From: Chthoniobacterales bacterium
GTDB lineage: Bacteria; Verrucomicrobiota; Verrucomicrobiia; Chthoniobacterales; UBA10450
Length of the DNA stretch: 5,264 bases
Direction: 5' to 3'
Assembly (NCBI GenBank): GCA_013695905.1
Contig: JACCZQ010000497.1
Span: forward strand, 1 to 5,264
Below, piece by piece: positions 1 through 5,264 of this stretch (position 1 is its first letter; each line of letters opens with the position of its first letter). A program made the position numbers and the translations under genes. A model generated the notes under the pieces. It searched no databases, was not told the DNA's origin, and saw only the letters and a list, made by a program, of their open reading frames with translations.

Positions 1-55
1 GCACCGAGCCAATCAAATAGCTCAGGAGCAGGATAAGAATAGCGACTGCCCACAT
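1..55 (-). CDS. plsY: Probable glycerol-3-phosphate acyltransferase PlsY, N-terminal fragment (cut by window edge)
   Basis: Only the first 18 codons are visible, reading MWAVAILILLLSYLIGSV. The start is ATG (complement of 53-55), three bases after the mnmG stop codon, so the gene continues the mnmG transcript and may be translationally coupled to it. The pattern of a few residues, a hydrophobic stretch and then (A/S)YL(L/I)GS(I/V) is the usual beginning of PlsY, whose first transmembrane helix ends in this motif. PlsY is an integral inner-membrane enzyme that transfers an acyl group from acyl-phosphate to glycerol-3-phosphate, the first step of phospholipid synthesis in most bacteria. No Shine-Dalgarno sequence precedes the start. 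The identification comes from the motif alone; the glycine- and asparagine-rich catalytic loops lie outside the window, so another small membrane protein is possible. Confidence 0.6.
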   Translation of the reverse strand, partial: MWAVAILILLLSYLIGSV

Positions 56-58
56 CGT

Positions 59-1981
59 TTACGATGCTGAATCGAGCGCTGAACCGCTGCCGGACGGATG
101 AGCGGCTGCCGCTTCTTGGTTATATAAACGATTCTTATAGAGCCATATAGACAGAATAGAAATGTCAGCAGGCGTGACCCCGCTGATCCGCGCCGCCTGC
201 CCCAGACTCACCGGGCGCGTCGTAATCAGCTTCTGCCGCGTCTCCGGCCGCAGATTACCGATCAGGGCAAAGTCCACTCCCTCCGGGATCCGTTGCCCGT
301 CGCGCGCGGCGATCTGCTCATTCTGCTGCAGCTGCCGCCGCACATAGCCTTCATACTTCAGATCCGTCTCCACCAGCTCCCAAATTTCCGCTGGCGCGAT
401 TCCCCGAATTTCTTCCGGCAGCATCTCCATCCGGAACTCCGGCCGCTTCATCAAAGCCGCCACCAAGGTGCCGCTCACCCGTTGAGCCGTCGCAGCGCGC
501 GCCGCCGCCAGCATCGAGAGCTTCTCTTGGAACACGCGCCACCGTCGTTCTCCCACGAGCCCCGCCTCCCGCCCGCGGGCGGTCAAACGCTGGTCCGCAT
601 TATCCTGTCGTAGCGTCAGCCGATTCTCGGCTCGGCTCGTGAACATCCGGTACGGCTCCTCCGTTCCCTTCGTCACCAGATCATCAATCAACACCCCAAT
701 GTAAGCCTCCGCACGTGACAACGTGAACTCCACCTTCTGCTGCACCTTCAGCGCCGCGTTCGCTCCGGCCACCAGGCCTTGCGCCGCCGCCTCCTCATAC
801 CCGGAGGTGCCATTCACCTGCCCGGCGAAATAAAGACCCGACACCCGCATTGTCTCGAGCGTCGGCCAGAGTTGCGTCGGCGGAAAGTAATCATATTCCA
901 CCGCGTAACCCGGACGCATGATCTCCGCCTGTTCCAGCCCGGGAATCGTGCGGAGGAACGCCAGCTGCACATCATAGGGCAGGCTCGTCGAGATGCCGTT
1001 GACATAAAACTCGTCCGTATGCAGCCCCTCCGGCTCGAGGAACAGCTGGTGCGCCACCTTGTCGGCAAACTTCACCACCTTATCCTCAATCGACGGGCAA
1101 TACCGCGGCCCGGTGCCGGCGATACGGCCGGAGTAAAGCGGCGATCGATGCAGATTCCGGCGGATCACCTCATGGGTCGCCTCGGTGGTGTGGGTGATCC
1201 AGCAGGGCACTTGTTCCACGTGGAACTCTGCGCCATCGCGCGATCCATTCAGCGTGAACAGCTCCGCCTCACTCCCCACCTCGTCCGGCGGCAGGTAGCT
1301 GAAGCAGCTCCGCGGCTCGTCGCCCAGCTGAACCTCACACTTCGAGAAATCGATGGAGCGCCGGCTAATCCGGCACGGCGTTCCTGTCTTGAACCTCCCC
1401 ACTTCGAACCCCAGCTCCCGCAAGCTCCCGCTCAACCCGGAAGCCGCATCCGCCATGCGGCCGCCCGGCTTCGACGTCTCGCCGACGTGCAGCAGCCCGC
1501 GCAAAAATGTACCGGCGGTAATCACCACCGCGCGGGCCGAGATTTCCACCCCCATGTCTGTCTCCACCCCCGAAACCCGCCCGTCCGAGGTGAGCACCCG
1601 CTGCACGGTCGCCTGCTTGATGTCGAGATTCGGCGCCCGCTCCAGCACCGCCTTTGCCCGGAATTGATACGCCTTCTTGTCGCATTGCGCCCGAGGAGCA
1701 CGCACACTCGGCCCCTTGGTGCGGTTCAGCTTCCGAAACTGGATCCCAGTGGCATCGGTGTTTCGCCCCATAAAGCCACCCAGCGCGTCGATCTCCCGCA
1801 CGATATGTCCCTTCGCCAGCCCGCCGATCGCCGGGTTGCACGACATCTGACCGATCGTGTCGAGGTTCTGCGTCAGCAGCAACGTGGCACAACCAAGTCG
1901 CGCAGCAGCAAGTGCAGCCTCGATTCCCGCATGGCCGCTGCCCACCACCACCACCTCGTATTCCTCCGGTAATCTATACAT
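59..1981 (-). CDS. mnmG: tRNA uridine-5-carboxymethylaminomethyl(34) synthesis protein MnmG (GidA)
   Basis: This FAD-dependent enzyme works with the GTPase MnmE to install the (carboxymethyl)aminomethyl group at C5 of wobble uridine 34 in certain tRNAs, using methylene-tetrahydrofolate and glycine or ammonium. It acts in the cytoplasm. The 640-residue product is close to the usual 620-630 and looks intact. Visible signatures are the N-terminal dinucleotide-binding GSGHAG (G14, G16, G19), MSCNPAIGG (47-54, C48), QVPC (257-260), the family signature [11 protein letters not shown] (291-301, C295), the second signature [17 protein letters not shown] (386-402), and the C-terminal block [18 protein letters not shown] (438-454) with YEGY (543-546). 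The last 20 or so residues (from about 620) form an Ala/Ser/Gly-rich tail. The frame is open further upstream, to 2146, but homology begins right after [14 protein letters not shown], so I chose ATG at 1979-1981. It follows cdd by 13 bp. No Shine-Dalgarno sequence sits at normal spacing, because a parS-like palindrome occupies that position. Confidence 0.97.
   Translation of the reverse strand: MYRLPEEYEVVVVGSGHAGIEAALAAARLGCATLLLTQNLDTIGQMSCNPAIGGLAKGHIVREIDALGGFMGRNTDATGIQFRKLNRTKGPSVRAPRAQCDKKAYQFRAKAVLERAPNLDIKQATVQRVLTSDGRVSGVETDMGVEISARAVVITAGTFLRGLLHVGETSKPGGRMADAASGLSGSLRELGFEVGRFKTGTPCRISRRSIDFSKCEVQLGDEPRSCFSYLPPDEVGSEAELFTLNGSRDGAEFHVEQVPCWITHTTEATHEVIRRNLHRSPLYSGRIAGTGPRYCPSIEDKVVKFADKVAHQLFLEPEGLHTDEFYVNGISTSLPYDVQLAFLRTIPGLEQAEIMRPGYAVEYDYFPPTQLWPTLETMRVSGLYFAGQVNGTSGYEEAAAQGLVAGANAALKVQQKVEFTLSRAEAYIGVLIDDLVTKGTEEPYRMFTSRAENRLTLRQDNADQRLTARGREAGLVGERRWRVFQEKLSMLAAARAATAQRVSGTLVAALMKRPEFRMEMLPEEIRGIAPAEIWELVETDLKYEGYVRRQLQQNEQIAARDGQRIPEGVDFALIGNLRPETRQKLITTRPVSLGQAARISGVTPADISILSIWLYKNRLYNQEAAAAHPSGSGSALDSAS
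1212..1227. other. parS-like ParB-binding site inside mnmG
   Basis: The 16-mer TGTTCCACGTGGAACT contains a perfect 14-bp palindrome at 1213-1226 centred on CACGTG. It matches the known parS family (GTTnCACGTGnAAC core, with the TTCC/GGAA variant used for example in Pseudomonas). It is identical over all 16 bases, in the same orientation, to the site at 1981-1996. Here it encodes E-F-H-V-E (residues 252-256) of MnmG, so part of the sequence is constrained by coding. In bacteria parS nucleates the CTP-dependent clamp ParB, which spreads and recruits SMC for origin segregation. Binding by ParB is inferred, since no parB gene is in view. Confidence 0.75.
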
Positions 1982-1996
1982 GTTCCACGTGGAACT
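1981..1996. other. parS-like ParB-binding site filling the cdd-mnmG gap
   Basis: The same 16-mer, TGTTCCACGTGGAACT, has its perfect 14-bp palindrome at 1982-1995. The non-coding gap between the cdd stop (1995-1997, TAG on the minus strand) and the mnmG ATG (1979-1981) is 1982-1994, so the palindrome occupies the entire spacer and shares bases with the stop codon and, counting the flanking base, the start codon. A bound ParB clamp would sit exactly on the mnmG translation start region and in the path of cdd-mnmG transcription. The match to the parS consensus is seen directly; function as a centromere-like site is inferred from the family and from the usual origin-proximal position of gidA. Confidence 0.82.
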
Positions 1997-2390
1997 ATTC
2001 CAGAATTCCCTCCCGCGGTGATGGTAGCAGCTGCGCAAGGTTCCATTCTCTCGTAGCCCCTGCCTTGGTTGCGCTGATGATCTCCAGAGACGGCGCAAAC
2101 TCTGCCAGCACCTGTCGGCAGGCACCACACGGCACCACCGGGACATCCGAATCCGACACTACCGCGAGAAGCGAGAACTCCCTCGCTCCGGCCGCAATCG
2201 CAGAGCCGATCGCCACCCGCTCCGCGCAGTTCGTGAGCCCGAACGAGACATTCTCCACATTGCAACCGGTAAAGACGCGCCCGTCACCGGCCCGCAATGC
2301 AGCTCCCACCGCGAAAGACGAGTAGGGGGCGTAGGCTTTCCCCCGCGCTTCCCACGCTTTGGAAATGAGATCCTTTCTCTTTCCTAACAT
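1995..2390 (-). CDS. cdd: Cytidine deaminase (Cdd), homomeric short type
   Basis: The enzyme hydrolytically deaminates cytidine and deoxycytidine to uridine and deoxyuridine in pyrimidine salvage, in the cytoplasm. The 131-residue product has the size of the short Bacillus-type enzymes, which work as tetramers. Visible motifs are AYAPYS-F-VGAAL (19-32), the substrate-binding GCNVEN (42-47, with N44 and E46), the zinc and proton-shuttle motif NCAER (54-58, C55 ligand and E57 catalytic), and PCGACRQ (87-93, C88 and C91 ligands). All zinc ligands and the catalytic glutamate are present. I chose ATG at 2388-2390 because the family begins about there; the frame extends to a TTG at 2444, but those 18 residues look unlike Cdd. 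It is the first gene of the leftward cluster, 13 bp ahead of mnmG, and diverges from the 2577 gene. No Shine-Dalgarno sequence precedes the start. Confidence 0.96.
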   Translation of the reverse strand: MLGKRKDLISKAWEARGKAYAPYSSFAVGAALRAGDGRVFTGCNVENVSFGLTNCAERVAIGSAIAAGAREFSLLAVVSDSDVPVVPCGACRQVLAEFAPSLEIISATKAGATREWNLAQLLPSPREGILE

Positions 2391-2405
2391 ACTAGTGTCT
2401 TGCTG

Positions 2406-2411
2406 TTTATA
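2406..2411 (-). promoter_or_regulatory. Candidate -10 element of the cdd-mnmG promoter
   Basis: The minus strand reads TATAAA here, 15 bp ahead of the cdd ATG. Transcription would start about 9 bases before the start codon, giving a nearly leaderless mRNA in line with the lack of a Shine-Dalgarno sequence. No good -35 hexamer lies at 16-18 bp; the nearest, TTGACC (complement of 2439-2444), is 27 bp away. It is flanked by two GACACTA copies. The call is weak. Confidence 0.25.
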
Positions 2412-2417
2412 GATAGT

Positions 2418-2508
2418 GTCCTCACGTCGTAAAACTACGGTCAACTACCTGCCCCTCATTGGTTACCCCCACGTCCTCCGCCGGTCAACTCCTGCCAGTC
2501 CTCACGTC
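2418..2508. repeat. Two short direct-repeat pairs in the divergent promoter region
   Basis: GTCCTCACGTC occurs at 2418-2428 and again, base for base, at 2498-2508, 80 bp apart. Nested between them, CGGTCAACTACCTGCC (2438-2453) recurs as CGGTCAACTCCTGCC (2482-2496), which differs by one missing base, 44 bp apart. The order is A-B-B'-A'. On the minus strand each B copy carries TTGACC, which resembles a -35 box. These could be operator half-sites or the remains of a small duplication; I do not recognise a regulator. Confidence 0.55.
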
Positions 2509-2576
2509 CGAAAAAGGCGGGAATCAGTCCGAGCATAGTGATTGTCTCATTTATGTAAAAACGACATTCTACTTTC

Positions 2577-5120
2577 ATGCTCCAGCCCCTTCCTCACTTC
2601 ACGCCGGCAGCAGGAGAAAGTTTAGGAAAGAACCATCGCAGGCGAGTCCACCCGCGCCTTTTCACTGTTCTCGCGCTCATCACCCTCGGCTCGGCCACTG
2701 CACAGGATCTCCCAGCCGGCGAGGCGGAGCCTGCGACGAACCTGGATGAGCCGCACGGCACCATGCTGGAGCGATTGTCATCAGGCGCGATCCGCGCGCT
2801 CGATGACAATGGCAACCTCATCGATTGGTCTGCCGCGAACCCGCAGGGATCAGCTGCTGTCGGGCTTGATCCGCGAGTCGGCGCAAACATCCGGCTCGGA
2901 GATGATCCCGCGGCCCTTCCCGCGAACCTGCGCGCGCAGGCCGAGCCGCACATCGCCCGCTCGCCGGTCGATCCCGATTTCCTCGTTGCGACGTTCCAAG
3001 AGGGACGCTTCACCAACGGCAGCGCCGTGAACTGCGGCTACTCCGTCAGCCGCGATGGCGGGCTCACCTGGACGCGCGCATTGATCCCCGGACTCACCCC
3101 ATCCAGCGGCGGTCCCTATCCGCGGGTCACTGACCCTGTGGCGGCCATCGGGTTGAACGGCTACGCGTATCTCAACACCCTCGCCGCGGGATCGGAGACG
3201 CGCGTCGGCTCGATTCTGGTGAATCGTTCGACCGATGGCGGCGCGACATTTGAGCAGCCAGTGGAGGCCTACCGCGGGCCGACGGTAAACGACTTTCCCG
3301 ACAAAAACTGGATCGCGGTAAACACCTTTGCCGGCACCGCGACAGCAGGGCGGATCGTCGTCACATTCACGAAATTCCCACGTCCCGGCGCGCCCGGAAC
3401 AACGCCAATCATGCGCGTATACAGTGACGATGACGGCGTCTCCTGGACCCCGGCGGCGTTCATCCATCCATCGACGAAGAACACGCAAGGCTCACAACCG
3501 GTTTTCCTGCCGGACGGGAAGCTCGCCGTCGTTTACTGGAACTTTAACAACGTAGCTACCTGGATCGACGATACTCTGGAGCTCGTGGTTTCGAACGACG
3601 GCGGAACCACGTTCGGCGCGCCCAGCCTGATCCAAGCCGTGAACCTCTACGATCATCCGCAGATTCGCGATGGCGCGTTTCTGCCATCGGCCGCCGCGGA
3701 CCGCATTAACGGAAATATCTATGTTGCCTACCAGGCGCTGCTGAACGGCACACCGCGGATCCTGTTCACGCGGTCCGCTGACTTTGGCACGACATGGAGT
3801 AACCCCGTCGCCGTGAGCGATAACCCCGCAGGCTCTGGAGTGTTCAATGCTGTCGTCGCCAACTCGCACGATGGCCAGACGCTCACCATTGTGTTCTACA
3901 GCAACCGCGACAACCCGGGCTCGAACACGCTCGTGGATGTTTACCTCGCGCAGTCGTTCGACAACGGCGCGACGTGGCAGCCAAACATTCGGCTGACGAG
4001 TGTGTCGACGAATGCAGCGCTTTCCCCGCTGACGCCCGGCGGGCATATGCTCGGTGACTACATCGGCCTGGCCGAGGCTACCAACCCGAACGTCCCTGCC
4101 GTGCCAATCTGGATCGACAGCCGCACCGGCGATCCGGATCCGTTCGTCACCCGCGTCGGGATCGCGCCACAGGTGAGCTTCACCAGCTGGCAGGCGGCGC
4201 GCCTCTCGTTAGGCCAGATCAACAACCCTGCGCTCGGCGGACCTTCCGGCGACGCGGACGGCGACGGCGAAGAGAACCTCGTCGAGTTCCAGAACGGCAC
4301 CGACCCGAACGATCCCGCCTCTGTGTTGCACACCGGCCGGCTGCTGAACATCTCCACGCGCGCCCTCGTCGGAAATGGCGAGGCCGTGCTCATCGGCGGC
4401 TTCATTATCACCGGCAGCGGCCCCAAGAAAATCATTCTCCGCGCGATCGGGCCATCACTCCTTAGGTATGGAATCACCAACGCCCTCGAAGACCCGATGC
4501 TCCAGCTCGTGCCGGCTAGCGGCCCCTCCGTTGCGAACGATGATTGGGGGGAAGGCGACGCCGCCGCGATTCAGGCGAGCGGCCTCCAGCCGGACGACCC
4601 GCGGGAGTCCGCCATCGTCCAGACACTCGCGCCCGGTGCCTACACCGCGATCGTGCGCGGGAAGAACGACACTACCGGCGTCGGCCTCGTTGAAATTTTC
4701 GACCTTGAACCTGCCGCCGCCGCCCGCCTCGGGAACATCAGCAGCCGAGGCTTCGTCGGCTTGGACGATAACGTCCTGATCGCGGGCGTCATTGTCGGCG
4801 CGGGGCAGGGGACCGACGGCTACGGCGGCGTGCGCGCTGCCCTTCGCGGCATCGGCCCATCGCTCGGCGCGCGCGGTGTGGTGAATCCATTGCAGGACCC
4901 CGAGCTGTCGCTCCACAACTCGAACGGCGACATCATCGCCTTCAACGACAACTGGAGCCCCACCGACCAGGCCGAGCTGCAAGGGACCAATCTCGTGCCC
5001 CCCGACGAGCGCGAATCCGCCATCGTGGTGACGCTGCCGAAAGGCAACTACACCGCCATCATGCGCGGGAATGGCCACACCACCGGCATTGGCTTGGTGG
5101 AAGTATTCGAGCTGCCGTAG
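2577..5120 (+). CDS. Exported six-Asp-box (BNR, sialidase-fold) beta-propeller protein with calcium loop and two tandem C-terminal domains
   Basis: This 847-residue protein is probably secreted or held at the cell surface. Residues 1-27 are a long basic N-region (RRR at 21-23), 28-40 are hydrophobic, and cleavage is likely after ATA (A42). The propeller (about 120-530) carries six Asp boxes, S-x-D-x-G-x-T-W/F, at 158-165, 218-225, 283-290, 339-346, 400-407 and 460-467, consistent with six blades. DKNWIAVN (242-249) and GDYIGLAE (493-500) also fit non-catalytic BNR-repeat proteins. DADGDGEENLVE (559-570) is an EF-hand-like calcium loop with D1, D3, D5, G6 and E12 in place, followed by GTDPNDPAS. 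Two related domains end the protein (about 588-711 and 717-847). I see no RIP motif or sialidase catalytic set, so an enzyme activity cannot be claimed; glycan or protein binding is possible. No PEP-CTERM, LPXTG or other sorting tail is present. ATG 2577 is the only start giving a signal peptide; no Shine-Dalgarno sequence is visible. Confidence 0.88.
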   Translation: MLQPLPHFTPAAGESLGKNHRRRVHPRLFTVLALITLGSATAQDLPAGEAEPATNLDEPHGTMLERLSSGAIRALDDNGNLIDWSAANPQGSAAVGLDPRVGANIRLGDDPAALPANLRAQAEPHIARSPVDPDFLVATFQEGRFTNGSAVNCGYSVSRDGGLTWTRALIPGLTPSSGGPYPRVTDPVAAIGLNGYAYLNTLAAGSETRVGSILVNRSTDGGATFEQPVEAYRGPTVNDFPDKNWIAVNTFAGTATAGRIVVTFTKFPRPGAPGTTPIMRVYSDDDGVSWTPAAFIHPSTKNTQGSQPVFLPDGKLAVVYWNFNNVATWIDDTLELVVSNDGGTTFGAPSLIQAVNLYDHPQIRDGAFLPSAAADRINGNIYVAYQALLNGTPRILFTRSADFGTTWSNPVAVSDNPAGSGVFNAVVANSHDGQTLTIVFYSNRDNPGSNTLVDVYLAQSFDNGATWQPNIRLTSVSTNAALSPLTPGGHMLGDYIGLAEATNPNVPAVPIWIDSRTGDPDPFVTRVGIAPQVSFTSWQAARLSLGQINNPALGGPSGDADGDGEENLVEFQNGTDPNDPASVLHTGRLLNISTRALVGNGEAVLIGGFIITGSGPKKIILRAIGPSLLRYGITNALEDPMLQLVPASGPSVANDDWGEGDAAAIQASGLQPDDPRESAIVQTLAPGAYTAIVRGKNDTTGVGLVEIFDLEPAAAARLGNISSRGFVGLDDNVLIAGVIVGAGQGTDGYGGVRAALRGIGPSLGARGVVNPLQDPELSLHNSNGDIIAFNDNWSPTDQAELQGTNLVPPDERESAIVVTLPKGNYTAIMRGNGHTTGIGLVEVFELP
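4338..4709 (+). repeat. C-terminal tandem domain, copy 1
   Basis: Residues 588-711 of the exported protein run from GRLLNISTRALVG through IGGFI, LRAIGPSL and NDDW to RESAIV, YTAIVRG and GVGLVEIFDL. The last 38 residues match copy 2 at 25 positions by hand alignment. I know such domains, often several per protein, at the C-termini of large secreted Verrucomicrobiota and some Acidobacteriota proteins. The beta-rich pattern suggests an immunoglobulin-like or jelly-roll fold, which is inference. Function is unknown; surface attachment or carbohydrate binding are candidates. Confidence 0.7.
4725..5117 (+). repeat. C-terminal tandem domain, copy 2
   Basis: Residues 717-847 repeat copy 1 and end exactly at the protein C-terminus: RLGNISSRGFVG, LIAGVIV, LRGIGPSL, NDNW, RESAIV, YTAIMRG and GIGLVEVFELP. 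It carries a short Gly-rich insertion (GQGTDGYGG, 743-751) where copy 1 has only a tight turn (GSGPKK). The DNA of the two copies has diverged far more than the protein, so the duplication is old rather than a recent slip. Confidence 0.7.
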
Positions 5121-5170
5121 ACCTGCCACGCGCGAAGTCTTAAATCGTCGCCAAAAAGTCCTGCCCCGAC

Positions 5171-5194
5171 GCTTGCTACCGGAAAGGTGGCAGC
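5171..5194. terminator. Weak hairpin after the exported-protein gene, possible terminator or 5' leader hairpin
   Basis: GC-T-TGCTACC pairs with GGTGGCA-GC around a GGAAA loop (5181-5185), giving nine pairs with one G-T wobble and one bulged T (5173). It lies 50 bp after the stop codon at 5118-5120. No T-run follows on the plus strand, so it does not meet the standard rho-independent pattern; it could equally be a leader structure of the gene starting at 5209. Confidence 0.22.
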
Positions 5195-5208
5195 ACAACC
5201 TGCTCGCC

Positions 5209-5264
5209 ATGGAACTAAGGAAACTGCTCGGAATGGGAATGGTTCTAGTGCTGGCCACACTCTT
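5209..5264 (+). CDS. Start of an unidentified gene with a signal-peptide-like N-terminus (cut by window edge)
   Basis: From ATG 5209 the frame stays open to the edge and reads MELRKLLGMGMVLVLATL. Positive residues (R4, K5) followed by a hydrophobic run suggest a signal peptide or first transmembrane helix. Internal ATGs at 5233 and 5239 are alternatives; the first has AAGGAA (5217-5222) 10 bases ahead, the best ribosome-binding candidate in the window. It starts 88 bp after the exported-protein gene on the same strand, so the two could share a transcript. Too little is visible to name a function, and chance openness over 18 codons cannot be excluded. Confidence 0.38.
   Translation, partial: MELRKLLGMGMVLVLATL

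Larger units (their letters stand above)
2391..2576. promoter_or_regulatory. Divergent intergenic region between cdd and the Asp-box protein gene
   Basis: These 186 bp must hold the promoters of both the leftward cdd-mnmG cluster and the rightward exported-protein gene. I see no coding potential. The region holds short direct repeats (described separately), an AT-richer patch at 2541-2576 before the rightward start, and a TATAAA hexamer on the minus strand near cdd. On the plus strand, TTGTCT at 2542-2547 could be a -35 element, but the matching -10 position (CATTCT at 2565-2570) is weak and would give an almost leaderless mRNA. No riboswitch or terminator was recognised. Confidence 0.5.

Noticed and set aside
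709..727. Possible third parS site around GCACGTGACAACGTGAAC
   Set aside because: It has a CACGTG core, but the arms do not form the palindrome and fit the parS consensus poorly; it is probably a coding coincidence in mnmG.
779..1972. A 397-codon open frame on the plus strand opposite mnmG
   Set aside because: It is fully antisense to the highly conserved mnmG, has an Arg/Pro/His-rich composition typical of GC-rich shadow frames, and shows no recognisable motif.
1982..2146. A 55-residue N-terminal extension of MnmG
   Set aside because: The extra residues overlap the end of cdd, have no resemblance to MnmG, and the family's FAD-binding strand starts right after the ATG at 1979-1981.
2391..2444. 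A longer Cdd starting at TTG 2442-2444
   Set aside because: The 18 extra residues are not Cdd-like, the codon is a rare start, and the extension would cover the candidate promoter; ATG 2388-2390 gives the normal length.
2577..2702. Tat signal peptide because of the RRR run at residues 21-23
   Set aside because: The residues after the arginines (V-H-P-R) do not fit the twin-arginine consensus; a standard Sec signal with an ATA cleavage site fits better.
2577..5120. Annotation of the large protein as an active sialidase
   Set aside because: Asp boxes mark a propeller fold only. I could not find the RIP motif or the catalytic residue set, so an enzymatic name is not supported.
4455..5258. A 267-codon open frame on the minus strand opposite the end of the exported-protein gene
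   Set aside because: It lies antisense to the conserved tandem C-terminal domains and has no motif or signal of its own; it is best explained as a shadow of the GC-rich coding frame.

Overview
The window looks like chromosomal DNA from a GC-rich bacterium, most likely of the Verrucomicrobiota (perhaps a soil Chthoniobacterales/Spartobacteria-type lineage). This placement is an inference. It rests mainly on the C-terminal half of the large secreted protein, which carries two copies of a domain (NIS-R-VG ... GPSL ... RESAIV-TL--G-YTAI-RG ... GLVE-F-L) that I know chiefly from large secreted proteins of that group. None of the visible gene starts has a good Shine-Dalgarno sequence, which would also fit such a lineage.

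Left half, minus strand (1-2390): a compact housekeeping cluster transcribed right to left. It begins with a cytidine deaminase (cdd, 1995-2390), continues with the tRNA uridine-34 modification enzyme MnmG/GidA (59-1981), and runs off the window edge into what is probably plsY, the membrane glycerol-3-phosphate acyltransferase (start codon at 53-55). Gaps are tiny: 13 bp between cdd and mnmG, and 3 bp between mnmG and the plsY candidate. The three genes look co-transcribed and perhaps translationally coupled, although their functions (pyrimidine salvage, tRNA modification, phospholipid synthesis) are unrelated.

The most notable signal is a pair of identical 16-bp sequences holding the perfect 14-bp palindrome GTTCCACGTGGAAC. 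One fills the whole cdd-mnmG gap, touching the cdd stop codon and the mnmG start codon (1981-1996). The other lies inside the mnmG coding region (1212-1227). The sequence matches the known bacterial parS family, the sites bound by the chromosome-partition protein ParB. Since gidA/mnmG often lies near the origin and beside parAB, this segment may belong to the centromere-like, origin-proximal region of the chromosome.

Right half, plus strand (2577-5264): across a 186-bp divergent intergenic region with short direct repeats lies an 847-residue exported protein. It has a signal peptide, a six-Asp-box (BNR, sialidase-fold) beta-propeller, an EF-hand-like calcium loop and two tandem C-terminal domains. 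It lacks a recognisable sialidase active-site motif, so its substrate is unknown. After a short gap with a hairpin, a new plus-strand reading frame resembling a signal peptide or membrane segment starts at 5209 and leaves the window. I see no mobile element, CRISPR array, tRNA or rRNA.
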